Source: Phyto melanocephala
Taxonomy: Eukaryota > Arthropoda > Insecta > Diptera > Rhinophoridae
Reading direction: 5' to 3'
Assembly (NCBI GenBank): GCA_941918925.1
Contig: OW799233.1
Coordinates: 8,362,001-8,426,000 of the forward strand
DNA length: 64,000 nt
The position numbers and the translations under genes were made by a program. Position 1 is the stretch's first letter. The number at the start of each line of letters is the position of its first letter. Shown one piece after another: positions 37,075-47,601 of this stretch. Below the pieces are notes generated by a model that saw only the letters and a list, made by a program, of their open reading frames with translations, made no database searches and was not told where the DNA came from.

Positions 37075-37391
37075 TAAAATTTGGCCGAGGAATGTGGAAT
37101 AGACAGAATTCCTCTTACAATTCCTGAAATATCTGGGAACATGAACTTATTTAATTCATTTTTCATCTGTGATACTTTAGATCAAAAATAGAAAATATTT
37201 GAATCTTTGTGTGATCTAAGTTCAATCACATCGGCTAGTGCTTTGTACTGATTATTTATTGCTTCAATGTTTGTTTGTTCGTGTGGAAACATTTTCACCA
37301 GAAGAGGTACTATTGAATTTGTTTCTCCTATAATAACTTTTTCTGGAGTAAACTTATCGAACGATTTTAGTACTTCATTATTAAAGTCCAC
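37075..37391 (-). pseudogene. hAT transposase C-terminal (dimerisation domain) relic
   Basis: The minus-strand frame reads VLKSFDKFTPEKVI, IVPLLVKMFPHEQTNIEAI and YKALADVIELRSH. One stop follows, then SKVSQMKNEL, KFMFPDISGIVRGILSIP and HSSA. This is the order of the hAT C-terminal dimerisation region, in which PHSSA is normally followed by an ER.FS motif. That motif and everything upstream are gone, so the copy cannot encode an active protein. Confidence 0.72.
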
Positions 37392-37442
37392 CTTACATGC
37401 TTACGAATCATAAGTAAAATAAAATATATATATAACAACAGC

Positions 37443-37567
37443 CAAGGCGAATTCATGTACCATGTGGTGCCAAATTAACAGGTGATTTTTGTAAGAAGTT
37501 TGCAATAGTGTACTAGGCAGATTTTGTTGTTGCAGACTTGACACCACCTGGTATATGAATTCGCTTT
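37443..37567. mobile_element. CAAGGC-family MITE nested in the hAT element
   Basis: This 125-bp element has ends CAAGGCGAATTCATGTACCA and, inverted, CAAAGCGAATTCATATACCA. The exact 8-bp target repeat ACAACAGC lies at 37,435-37,442 and 37,568-37,575. A 74-codon frame overlapping it is a by-product. Confidence 0.88.
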
Positions 37568-37758
37568 GACAACAGCATTGCCACAAAAACAGAGAAGCTG
37601 ACAGAATAAAATAAATCACACACAAACAAAATTAAAGAGAACATGGACAAATTTTTTAATTGTACCAAGTACCTCGCGGTAGTACCACGGTACCAACAAG
37701 GTCAAAAATGTACCATAAAAAGTACAATTGTATCATGATTTCCATGCGTGGGTAGGAG

Positions 37759-38958
37759 TGCCAGCTCTGCTCACTATTTTTTTTTTTTTTTTGTCCCAAT
37801 GTATGTCAAACTTCATATACAAAAAGAGCCCGTCACCCGATTCTTTAGACTAAATTTTTTTTTATTAATTGAAATCTTTTGTTTTGTTTATTAAATAGTG
37901 TTTATTTGATGTCTTAAATTATCATGTCTGATTAACGTGTATTTTGGTATCTGTTTACTTTCCAAATATCAAAACTTAAATTTGTTTAAAACTTCTCTGT
38001 ATTGCACCTTACAATGTAGTTTTCGTTTAGCAAGCCTGTCTAAATTGTAGGTAATTACTCTTGACATAACCTCTGTATGCTTTTGTCAGATGCTTTGTGT
38101 ATTATTTAAATTTTTGTCATATGACTTTTAGTGTATTTTGACTGCATGTAAGTATTAATTGTGGAAAATTGGAAATATACCGAGGCACCTTTAAATATAC
38201 ATACATATGTAGGAGGTACGTACCTGCTAATTCAATATAGGTACATACATATGTAGGTATCATAAACAAATTATATCAAAAATTTAGAAGACTAGTTAGT
38301 ACCTACATACATATGTATGAGTATAAAAACCTAGTAAACATAAACCTATAAAGGCTTGTTTTGGTTATACATATATATTTAAAATATAGTTTAAACCACA
38401 TTTCAATACCTTAGTGTATACAAACATATGTACCTACATCTTTTCATATCTATACTGTGTTTTTACAGATAACTAACTACCTACATGCATACATAATTAA
38501 ATACATACGTATGTATGTTTGTACATACATAAATAAAAATTCCCCTTTTCCCTTTTGCATTTCATATGTATCATCACTATTGTCTTACAAAATTCTTTCG
38601 TAACATTAACTTTAGTTGACTTATTTGACTTTGCGACATCAAAAGTTAATAAGATTCTAGTTTTTATGGTTTTTTTTTCTATTCTACTAACTGTCAAGCC
38701 CTAAATTATTGAAATAGACTGTGAAACAATTTAACAGAGTAGCCAAGGAATAGCTCTTTTTTTTGTTGAGTAAATAATTAAATATTACGTACTCTTAAAT
38801 GTTAAATAGACTCTTAAAAGTTCATTATTTATTAGCTTTCGTTAAAGAGAAAATAGTGTTGCTGAGTTCAATAAAATTAGACAAACATTTGGCTATGCCA
38901 AGAACTTAAAATGATCTGTGTAATTTTGGCAAAACAACTTAATTTCAAAAATCAAATC
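37759..38958. other. Non-coding stretch with TACATATG microsatellite
   Basis: The right part of the split MITE runs to about 37,836. The rest is TACATACATATGTAGG-rich DNA (38,195-38,530) without genes. Confidence 0.5.
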
Positions 38959-39167
38959 CAAGGCATATTTATTCATCAGGTACTCTTGATTCGTCAGCTG
39001 ATTATTTTTTTCAACACTTATTTCAAATTTCAGTTGTCAAAATGCATAAATAAAAAACAATTTTCTCTCTTTTCTAATTTATTTCAAATGTCAAACTTCA
39101 TATATAAAAAATATTAACAAAAAAATTCTCTCCGAACTGCAATTACCTGATGAATAAATATGCCGTG
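38959..39167. mobile_element. CAAGGC-family MITE
   Basis: The terminal repeats share 21 bases exactly (GGCATATTTATTCATCAGGT and one more). They are flanked by AATCAAATC at 38,950-38,958 and 39,168-39,176. The interior carries GTCAGCTGATTATTTTTTTC, TTTCAGTTGTCAAAATG, GTCAAACTTCATATATAAA and TTCTCTCCGAACTGCAATTA. Confidence 0.88.
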
Positions 39168-40218
39168 AATCAAATCAATAGAACTTTAAGTTGATTCTGC
39201 TAGTGATAGTTCTAATCTTATAACATGGAGATTATTATAAGAATTCGAAAATTACGACTTCGTTTACATGTCATAAATTACCTCCAGTTATTGCAAAAGA
39301 ATAAGGATTTTTTGGACTGTGAAGTTAAAAAAACAATTATTTTACAAAAAGGCAAAAAAAAAAACAAGAATTAAAAAAACACTAATTTAGCTAATCCTTT
39401 TTTACGTAATATTCATTTTTAAAATTATAAAAACGTCTATTAGTGTAAATAGAACGTGCAAGGACGTATAGTGATTACATTTTTTGTCGTCTATTTTAAA
39501 ATGGGAAAAAAAAACATAATAAAAACGTTAAAAATTTATTCATGAGCAAAATTTCTTAAATGTGTCTTTGTGGCCGGTATTACCTCCATTATATAAAAAC
39601 TACCATGACACACCTACTTTTACACCCACCTCTAATATAAAAAATAAGAGAAAAAATTTATGGAACAACATTTTCAGTCGATTCGAATGGGTGGAGAAAA
39701 AACAATTAGCTGACAAATAAGGACCACCTGATAAATAAATATACATACCTTTTCCCTCACTATTCAGTTGTAGATGTTTGATATTAAATATACAGCGCAG
39801 CTGAATGTAGCGCTCGTACTTCGTTAACATTTTGTGTCCTCAGCCTCTGGCAACACGATTGAAACAAAATCATGATGAAAAAAATATTTAGTTCATGCGT
39901 TTGTTGTTGCTTTTCTATGTTGCTCTGTTTTTACTACAACAACGTGATATGAAAAGAAGAAGATACTATGAAAAAGCAGCGAAAGACAATAATACTAATA
40001 CACTACGTATGTAGTTCAAACAATTTCTATCCCAAAAATACACTAAAACGTAACGAAAGGAAGTTTACTAAACTTATTGCATATAATATACATAATTCTC
40101 ATATCATTTCCCCGTTCGAGAAAAGCGTTCACCTGTATTTACGGAATAATGCAGACTTACATAGGTATATATTTATTTATGTACATACATATATAATTTT
40201 CCGGAGCTAATTCCTATG
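39168..40218. other. Non-coding stretch
   Basis: A decayed DINE-like 3' end may lie at 39,785-39,830 (CAGCTGAATGTAGCGCTCGT, then ACTTCGTT). Nothing else is recognised. Confidence 0.45.
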
Positions 40219-40220
40219 TA

Positions 40221-40712
40221 CAGTAGCGAGATTAAAATATGCAACTCTGTGCTATGTGATATTCGAGCGATATATTCTATTCTAGATTTCTTTTGGTTTT
40301 TATACGTTACATTTTAAATGGTTTGGTTTTTATACATAAATTTTAATTTATAAGCATCATTAAGTGTTGAATGCTTTTCTGCAAACAATTTTTTTTTTAT
40401 TTAAAGAAAACAGTTAATTGATAAAAAAAATTAATGGTTTGCGGCATTGAAAGTCAGGAAGTCGTTGACTACGAATCTTTACTGCCCATCAAAACCGTCT
40501 AGTAATAATATACCCACGAAACACGAGGAGTTGCATTTCTTCTCCTATATAAATAAAAATGTATTATTCTATTGAAAACTTAATTAATTGAAGAATTTAA
40601 AAATTACTAAAGAAAATTCCAAAGTAATAGTTTAATAAGATGCATAAATTGACTAGAGACAAGGTTCTGAAGATCATTTAACATCTAGTTGCATTTTTTT
40701 CTCTCGCTACTG
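40221..40712. mobile_element. Tc1-like non-autonomous element, TA target
   Basis: Inverted ends CAGTAGCGAG with a nearby inverted TGCAACT are flanked by TA (40,219-40,220 and 40,713-40,714). There is no transposase. Tc1-type ends commonly begin CAGT. Confidence 0.65.
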
Positions 40713-40714
40713 TA

Positions 40715-43153
40715 ATACTAAAGTTCAATAAATATGTATAATAAGTGCTGGTTGTTTCTTCTCTTATATATATTTTATTTAATTGTTTTTTTGCCAATCA
40801 TTCGTTATACATATTACTTTTCTTTAATTAACCTACCGATCGCTATAAGATTATTAAATTTACTAAATTTGATCATTCACTTATTTAATCTTTTAAAATG
40901 CAAACACTGGCATAAATGCAATTTTTATTATTTTAAGACTTGAAAGGAATGGCTAAACATCACATAGGCGATAGAAAATAGTGACTAACCAAAAATAAAC
41001 TGTTATTTGCTTGTTTGGTACATACATACATATGTGTATGTATATGTACTTCTTAATTCCTATTTTAGCTCGTCTTTTTTTTTTTTGTATTTTTCAATTT
41101 CTGTTTTTTTTTTAATTAAACAAAAAGTTTGTGTAAGAGTGTGTGTTTGATTTTTACGCCTTTTTGAGTTTCGTAACACACACACACACAAATTCATGTA
41201 AATAGACAAGGCCCTGTTTTGTTTTCAAGTTGTGTACTACTCTTTACCTTAAAATTGTTCATGCTGCCGCAGTTGTTTTTGTGTCTAACATTTTTCTAAA
41301 GTTAAAACTGCGCCCTAATGCCTGCCTAGACTTTAGCCTAGCTTTTTTTCTACATATGTATGTATAAACATATGTACACACGTACACATGAACATTTTTT
41401 TTTTAAATTTAGTTTCACATTTGTTTTGTAGTTGTGTTTCTATTTTCCATTACATTTTTTGTAAAATAAAATAAAAAAGGGGTCAGTCAAGCTCCCCTTG
41501 GTTTGTAAAAGAGACTTGTTGCATATAAACGAAACTATTTCACAATGGTAGCTTTTGTTGTTGTTTTCATATTTCAGTGTGTGATATTTGTTGTAAAATT
41601 GTTTAGAGGATATAAATACAGTACCGTGTAGAACATTAGTAACAAGAGTATGGTAAATTTTGGCATATACGCTGCGATTTGTTGTATACCACAGAGTTAA
41701 ATAAACAGTTGGCTGTTTTAACAAAAATTTTAACCAGACCGGCCTCTAACGTTACTTAACGAAATTCTACAAACAATCAAATTGTTCACAACAACATTTT
41801 TAGTTTTTACTGCATAAACTCTTTAAATGTCGAAAGTATATACGTTTTTAGGCTAATTTCAAGAACAAAAAAGTTTGTGCCGAAGTTGATTTAATAATTT
41901 TTTATGGATGGATAAACATCAATTCTTAAACAAAATCTCTCCATTAATTATAAAAAACAACAATGTTGAAATCAATTTGACTAAAATACTTTTAAAAAAA
42001 TTAGCTAACGTCACAAATCACGAAACCAGCAATATTAATATTGCTCTAGCATCAGGAATAATCACATTACAAGCACATACATGGTCCAGCGGTTGGTGCC
42101 ATTACGTGATGTCGTGTATGTCTAATAACGCTCTATATTTTGAACATTTCTTAGTTCCAAAGGTATTTCGTTATGCTTCATACAAATTATACATAAAAAC
42201 TTTTGACAGCTAAAACACGCTTTCCGCTCTTCATTGGGTTTGGAAGGTTAAATTTTCAATATTCTTTATAGTTATAGTTTTCTTATTGGGGAAGACTTAA
42301 CTTTACTTACCATCTTAACGGATTTGTGATATTACATGCTTACAAAAATGGTTTCCAAATTAAACTTAAATTTTCGGCAACAAAAAGCAAGTTATCAGGG
42401 TGGAGTTTAAAGAAAACACAATTTTCAATCACACTCCGCTACATCCGCAATATTCTTTCTTTCAGGGCTCGTATTATCCAATAACGTGCACTAAAAAGAC
42501 TTAATGACATTGAAGAGCTCTATGTTTGCTTGATGTGCACGAAACAAATTGTTAATAGCACGCTGATATATATACTTATACATCTTAATAATGTAGAGAC
42601 GCAATTGTGATGTGATAATTTCCATAATTAAATCTTAAATAATACTGTATAAAAATAAGATGACAGTAATCTATAAAAAAAACAAATGTAAAATACCTCT
42701 AAGCAAATCATCTTTTACTACGACGGAGCATGTAAATTTCGACAATGTCAAGTTGCACAATTTATATGAATATTAAGTAAAATTTTGTACGTGTATCATT
42801 TACGTTTGTATATTCTGTTTTAATCTCGCCCAATTACCCATGTCTTTAAGGCATCCTCAATGATAGTCAAATCGTCGAAGTGACGATAACTCAACCAAAT
42901 CGTGGACGACAATTTTAAACAAAGATCACACAAGACGTTACGGTTTCGATTAAATATTATACAAAAGAATTTTCATGAATCGAGCGTAGCTCGCACCGTA
43001 ACCTTAACGAAGTGCTCTATAAGTTTTGCGAACAGAGTGCTAATTGTGAATATAAATTTTTACAATTTATAAACGTTATTTTCGTGTATATATTTGCATG
43101 GTGGTTTGTCAAAGTATACTAAAAATAAAAGTCTAACGCACTTCATTACCCCC
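40715..43153. other. Non-coding stretch
   Basis: A 101-codon asparagine-rich + frame at 41,908-42,213 shows no recognisable domain and is probably chance. Another minus-strand reading near 42,830-42,920 is faintly transposase-like but too short to call. Confidence 0.45.
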
Positions 43154-43274
43154 ATACCTAAACAAGAGCGTTGAGCGTCAAACGTAGGAGTTTTACATGT
43201 GTTTTGTTTTTGTTACAATAACAAAATACATGCAACATTGCAACGCTTGACGCTCAACGCTCTTGTTTCGGTAT
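43154..43274. repeat. Foldback element
   Basis: ATACC.AAACAAGAGCGTTG continuing to GAGCGTCAA at the left is inverted at the right end, leaving a loop of about 50 bp. It would form a long hairpin. The target duplication is unclear. Confidence 0.7.
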
Positions 43275-43423
43275 TGGCCTTAGTATGACAGCTAGTTTTA
43301 CAGTTCTCCCTATCGGCAACTCTACTTATAGGTATACACATGTACATACATATATAATTACTTAAGATATTCCAATTTTTGCTGCCAGAGTGGTTTTAAA
43401 CGAACGTTTTCATTATATTATCA

Positions 43424-44166
43424 CTAGCCAAACCCGGCGCGCGTCGCTACGCCCCTTAATGAATCGAAATGCATTCTGAATTTTAATTGAATATCAAGTG
43501 CAAAAACCTAAAAATTATAATTTTTTTATGGGCGTGGCATTGCCCACTTTTCTAATCACGAAATTGTAAAGTCATAACAGCTCAATATGTGTGCAAAGTT
43601 TCAGAAGAATCGGTCCAGTGCAAGTACCTCAAAATGATACCTTTTTTTATGGGCGTGGCAGTGCCCACTTTTCTAATCACGAAATTATTTAGTCATGACA
43701 GCTCGATATGTGTGCAAAGTTTCAGAAAAATCGGTCTGGTGCAAGTACCTCAAAATTATAACCTTTTTTTATGGGCGTGGCCCTGCCCACTTTTCTAATC
43801 ACAAAATTATATGGTTATGACACCTTAGTATGTGTGCAAAGTTTCAGAAAAATCGGTCCAGTGCAAGTACCTCAAAATTAAAACTTTTTTAGGGGCGTGG
43901 CCCCGCCCACTTTTCTTATCTCGAAATTATTTAGTCATGGCAGCTCGATATGTGTGCAAAGTTTCAGAAAAATCGGTCAAGTGCAAGTAGCTAAAACTGA
44001 TAACTAATTTTTTAAGGGCGTGTCCCCGCCAACTTTTTTTCATCCATAAACACTCCCTGGTATGTGTACAACAACTTACCAAAGTTTGAGCCCGATCGGT
44101 TTTACAGTTTCGGAGTCTATAGCTAACACACACACACACACAGAGTTTCACTTTTATATATATAGA
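43424..44166 (-). mobile_element. Non-autonomous Helitron, family 2
   Basis: On the minus strand it begins TCTATATATATAAAAGTG after A and ends GGGTTTGGCTAG before T. A GCGT-AGCG-ACGC hairpin lies close to the 3' end. Inside are five tandem units of about 121 bp, each with GGGCGTGGC (43,530; 43,651; 43,773; 43,893; degenerate at 44,016) and AAAATCGGTC. A CA microsatellite lies near the 5' end. There is no protein. Confidence 0.85.
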
Positions 44167-45689
44167 TAGCTTAATGTATAGTAAAAATTTTTGTGCATGT
44201 AAAATTACAAAATCTTCTAAAACAACTGTTTAAGACAACGTCGACATCTATGATGATTTTGCCAATTGAATGCTTTTGCATAAGTAATGGTTATTTGTTT
44301 TTTTTAGCATGTTTCTTCTCTTTATGTTGAGGCTTATTATTCATTCCGTTTCGCGATTACGAAAAGCATTTTCTGTGGAAAGCAGAATTTTAAATTATTC
44401 ATTCCGTTGTTGTGGTAAAAATTTTGTTCTAATAAACTAATTGTTTTAATTAGTATAAAATATTGACATTTCTCTTAATTTTATTTACAATAATATTATT
44501 TAAATTATAAAAACATGGATATAAAATCTACTTTAGGGAAAGCTCATACCGCAGCAATGAATAATTGTAATTTAAATATCGATCGATATTTCTTTTCGTT
44601 TAGTTTTCCTTTCCGTGCGGAACCAATAACAGCACCCATTATTTTTATTTTGCACGGTACTGTATATAGAGTATACAACAGTAATTGTATTTTGTATCTA
44701 ACAGTATCTCTATCACTCTTTTGATGCAGTCATCTGTGACATGATCTCTGTTTATAATAACAACAATGTTTTTGTTATTGTTGTTATTATTACTTAAGGC
44801 TTTCTTATATGTATGTACGTACGTAGGCATGTACATCCATATACATATGAATGATGGAATGGAAGTGTGTGTAAGATTGGGTGTGTTTGAATGTTTGTGT
44901 ACATGCATGTGTTAATACATACATAATTGAAATCATAATGATGTTTTCTGTTGCTGTTATTATTGTAATGTTCATTATCTTGTTTTTATCTATTTCCGTT
45001 TTTAAATTAATTTTGTTTGTTTCGTTCTCTCTTGTAGAGTAAGTAACACATTCTGAGGTTTGTTTTCCTAATAATGAAGTTAATTTTCTTATTAAAAGTA
45101 GGTACGTTCGTAGTTTCCTGTAAACCGAAAAGATTTTTTTTTTTAACTTGCGTAAAGGTTTTATCAAAAACCTGTTGAAAATCTTTTGCACTTGTTGGAC
45201 GATTTATTATTATTTATTTATTTATTTATTTTTATTTATATTTTATTATTAAGAAAAAGGGGAAGTTCTTTATTTCATATAAAAAATATTAAAAATACCC
45301 CATTACGTTACTTGCACATAAGTACATACATAAGTAGGTACATAAATAAATAAATATATCAATTTTGCTTCCATAATTGTTGTTTTATTTTAATGTTTTG
45401 TCCTCTAATTATGATTTTTACTGTTATATCGAATAGTTCTCTTATTCTGCTCTTTTATATGTATGTATGTATGTTGTAACACAGGGTTGGAGCATTCAAT
45501 ATATTTTAATTACAATTTTTAGGAAGATGCTGTTTTTTTATATGTTTGCAAAAATTTAATTCAATTTTTTTTCGCAGTCTACAAAAATCCTATATCAATT
45601 TTAAAATATGCATTTAAGCAGATTTGAAAATCAAAACCCTACTTAAGAAAATAAATTGTAAAAAAGCAAACCGTTTAATAATATTTAAT
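44167..45689. other. Non-coding stretch with microsatellites
   Basis: TGTATGTACG repeats (44,808-44,840) and a TTTA/TTA run (45,203-45,243). No recognised coding frame. Confidence 0.5.
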
Positions 45690-45902
45690 CAAGGAACTTA
45701 TTCATCAGGTAGTCTTGTTTCTTCAGCTGATTATTTTTTTCTTCACTTATTTTAAATTTCAGCTGTCAAAGTCTATAGACAAAAACAATTTTCTCTCCTC
45801 TCTCATTTATTTCAAATGTCAAACTTCATATATAAAATAAAAATATAAACAAAATAATTCTCTCCGAACTGCAATTAATACCTGATGAATTAATATGCCT
45901 TG
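45690..45902. mobile_element. CAAGGC-family MITE
   Basis: Ends are CAAGGAACTTATTCATCAGG and, inverted, CAAGGCATATTAATTCATCA. The interior is the same as the 38.96-kb copy, including TCAGCTGATTATTTTTTTCT and GTCAAACTTCATATATAAAA. The target duplication is no longer recognisable. Confidence 0.78.
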
Positions 45903-46361
45903 AGTAATACCTTCATAGGTACACCCAAATGTAATTAAAGTTTCAGTATAAACAGTTTGTTCTGTAAAAAGTCCAGCAATCTTTAATATAAAATTAATGA
46001 TTGTGAAAATAAATAAACCAATTTTTATGAAACTTTTCACAAACGTAGACAGCTAAAAACAGCGATGACACTGTCATTTATTACAGCATTCATAACGGGG
46101 ATATGGCACCTTACATGTTCATCGTTACTGTAATGAACCTAGACGAAGTAGTAAATTATGCTACTGAATTCTTAAATTAACTAGATTTGCCAGTCATGCC
46201 CCTGCCTGCCTGTCTTGTTATTAAAAGTTAGTGTGCCTATCATTGTTCTACGAAATATCAACCCACCACCACTTTTCAATGGTATCATGAAAAATATGAC
46301 GATTAATATCATCGAAACTTAATTTTAGTCGAAAAAATAAAAGTGAAGGTGTCCTGTTGCT

Positions 46362-46631
46362 GTGAATACTAATTATTTCGAGTTCAAACGCTTGCAGTTT
46401 CCAGTGCAACACGCATTTTCAATGACCATCAACAAGCCACAAGAGCAATCACTAAAAGTGTGTAGATTAAATTTACAAAGTCCATGCTTCTCACATCGGC
46501 AACTGTCTGTAGCTACCAATAATCAAAAATATTGTATATCAAAAAGCGCTTTAATAATAAGCTGAATATGTGTACAACTAATATTTTTTTATATTTTACG
46601 TGGCATTGCAACGCATGTCGGGTACAGCTTG
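46362..46631 (+). pseudogene. Helitron helicase C-terminal relic with 3' terminus
   Basis: The + frame reads FEFKRLQFPVQHAFSMTINK, then a degenerate PQEQSLKV (normally SQGQTLK), then PCFSHRQLSVA (normally PCFSHGQLYVALSR). This is the end of the PIF1-like helicase domain of Helitron Rep/helicase proteins. Downstream, GCATTGCAACGC and GTCGGGTACAGCTTG resemble a Helitron 3' hairpin and CTAG-type end, matching the 3' ends of the family 2 elements here. No Rep domain remains. Confidence 0.75.
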
Positions 46632-46979
46632 TTCATTAAAATTAAATAGTTTGAAATGATGTAAAAACAATCATTTAGTTTAAATAATTAATTATTTTAA
46701 TAAAAAGCGTGATGTTCGTTTAACAGCTACCAATGATGACGAGCACCCTACGTTTTTTTTTACAATAAACTTTATATTTTTTTCGTAATTTTTATATTAT
46801 TAATATCATTTAAAAAATATAAATTTAATAAATTGCTAGACTTCCTATCGCTGTACAAGAAAATCTTTATTATTAAAAATAATTTTATTAATTTTTGGTT
46901 AGAGTTTTCATTAAAGCTTGAAACAAACTATAATGAAATAAAGAGTTTTTTATTTGTTAGTTCTTCTTTTATTGAATTA

Positions 46980-47230
46980 TTTTTTTATGGGCGTAGTAGA
47001 ACTGCGTACTTTTCTAATCAACAAGTTGTGTTGTCTATAAAAATCGGGTAACTACGCGTAATTACAAAAAATTTTTACTTTGTATGGGTGTGTCACAGCC
47101 CATTTTTTTGATTATAAGATTGTATTGTGAACTCAATGTGTGAATCGAATTTCATAACAATTGGTTGGGAAGAATTGACTAAAATAATTTTTTTCGTGTA
47201 TAGGCGTGGCATTGCCCACTTTTCCAATAA
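46980..47230 (-). repeat. Degenerate Helitron family 2 tandem units
   Basis: Two decayed units keep ATGGGCGTAGTAGAACTG and ATAGGCGTGGCATTGCCCAC followed by ACTTTTC. Neither Helitron terminus is preserved. Confidence 0.5.
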
Positions 47231-47245
47231 TAAAATACAAATTTA

Positions 47246-47362
47246 GGGCCGTATTCATAAAAAATATTTAAGGTTTATTAAAAGCTTATTTGACAGATAT
47301 TGTAGAGAAATTTGTCAAATAAGCCTTCAATAAACCTAAAATATTTTTTATGAATACGGCCC
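47246..47362. mobile_element. Small MITE, TA target
   Basis: The 117-bp near-palindrome has ends GGGCCGTATTCATAAAAAAT. TA lies on both sides (47,244-47,245 and 47,363-47,364). Inner arms TTATTTGACA and TGTCAAATAA are also paired. Confidence 0.75.
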
Positions 47363-47391
47363 TAAATATATACCTGATTAATAAATACATA

Positions 47392-47579
47392 AGGGTACCC
47401 AGGTGGACTAGTCAGTAGAGTGCTGGTCTGCTAGTTTGGGGGTTGCGGGTTCGATTCCCGCCCGAGACTCTGGTGTTGTCTGCTTTTCTTCTCTCTTTTC
47501 TATTCAGGTATCACAATGGGATCAATAAAATGGACCCAAGTGAGCTGCACAACAGCTGCCTGTTCTACCTAACCTAACC
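47392..47579 (+). mobile_element. tRNA-derived SINE, copy 2
   Basis: It starts GGGTACCCAGGTGGACTAG and has a perfect B box GGTTCGATTCC at 47,448-47,458. It ends in ACCTA repeats. The 13-bp direct repeat TAATAAATACATA flanks it (47,379-47,391 and 47,580-47,592). No tRNA cloverleaf is formed beyond the promoter region. Confidence 0.88.
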
Positions 47580-47601
47580 TAATAAATACATATGTCCTGA
47601 T

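Larger units (their letters stand above)
36779..37750 (-). mobile_element. hAT-type element with 8-bp target duplication
   Basis: The 972-bp element starts CAGGGAAGGAAA and, inverted, CACGCATGGAAA (9 of 12 shared). It is flanked by the exact 8-bp repeat GGTAGGAG (36,771-36,778 and 37,751-37,758). The neighbouring copy at 36,397 lacks the insertion, which supports the boundaries. It contains a minus-strand transposase relic and a younger nested MITE. Confidence 0.82.

Noticed and set aside
41908..42213. 101-codon Asn-rich ORF
   Set aside because: No domain, no splice or promoter context, and composition as expected for AT-rich DNA.
42830..42920. Minus-strand reading resembling a transposase C-terminus
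   Set aside because: Too short and without a catalytic motif or terminal repeats.
43589..43798. ORFs with repeated VSEES/IGPVQVPQ-like sequence at 43.6 and 52.3 kb
   Set aside because: They are translations of the Helitron tandem units; the frame is not kept across units and no domain is seen.
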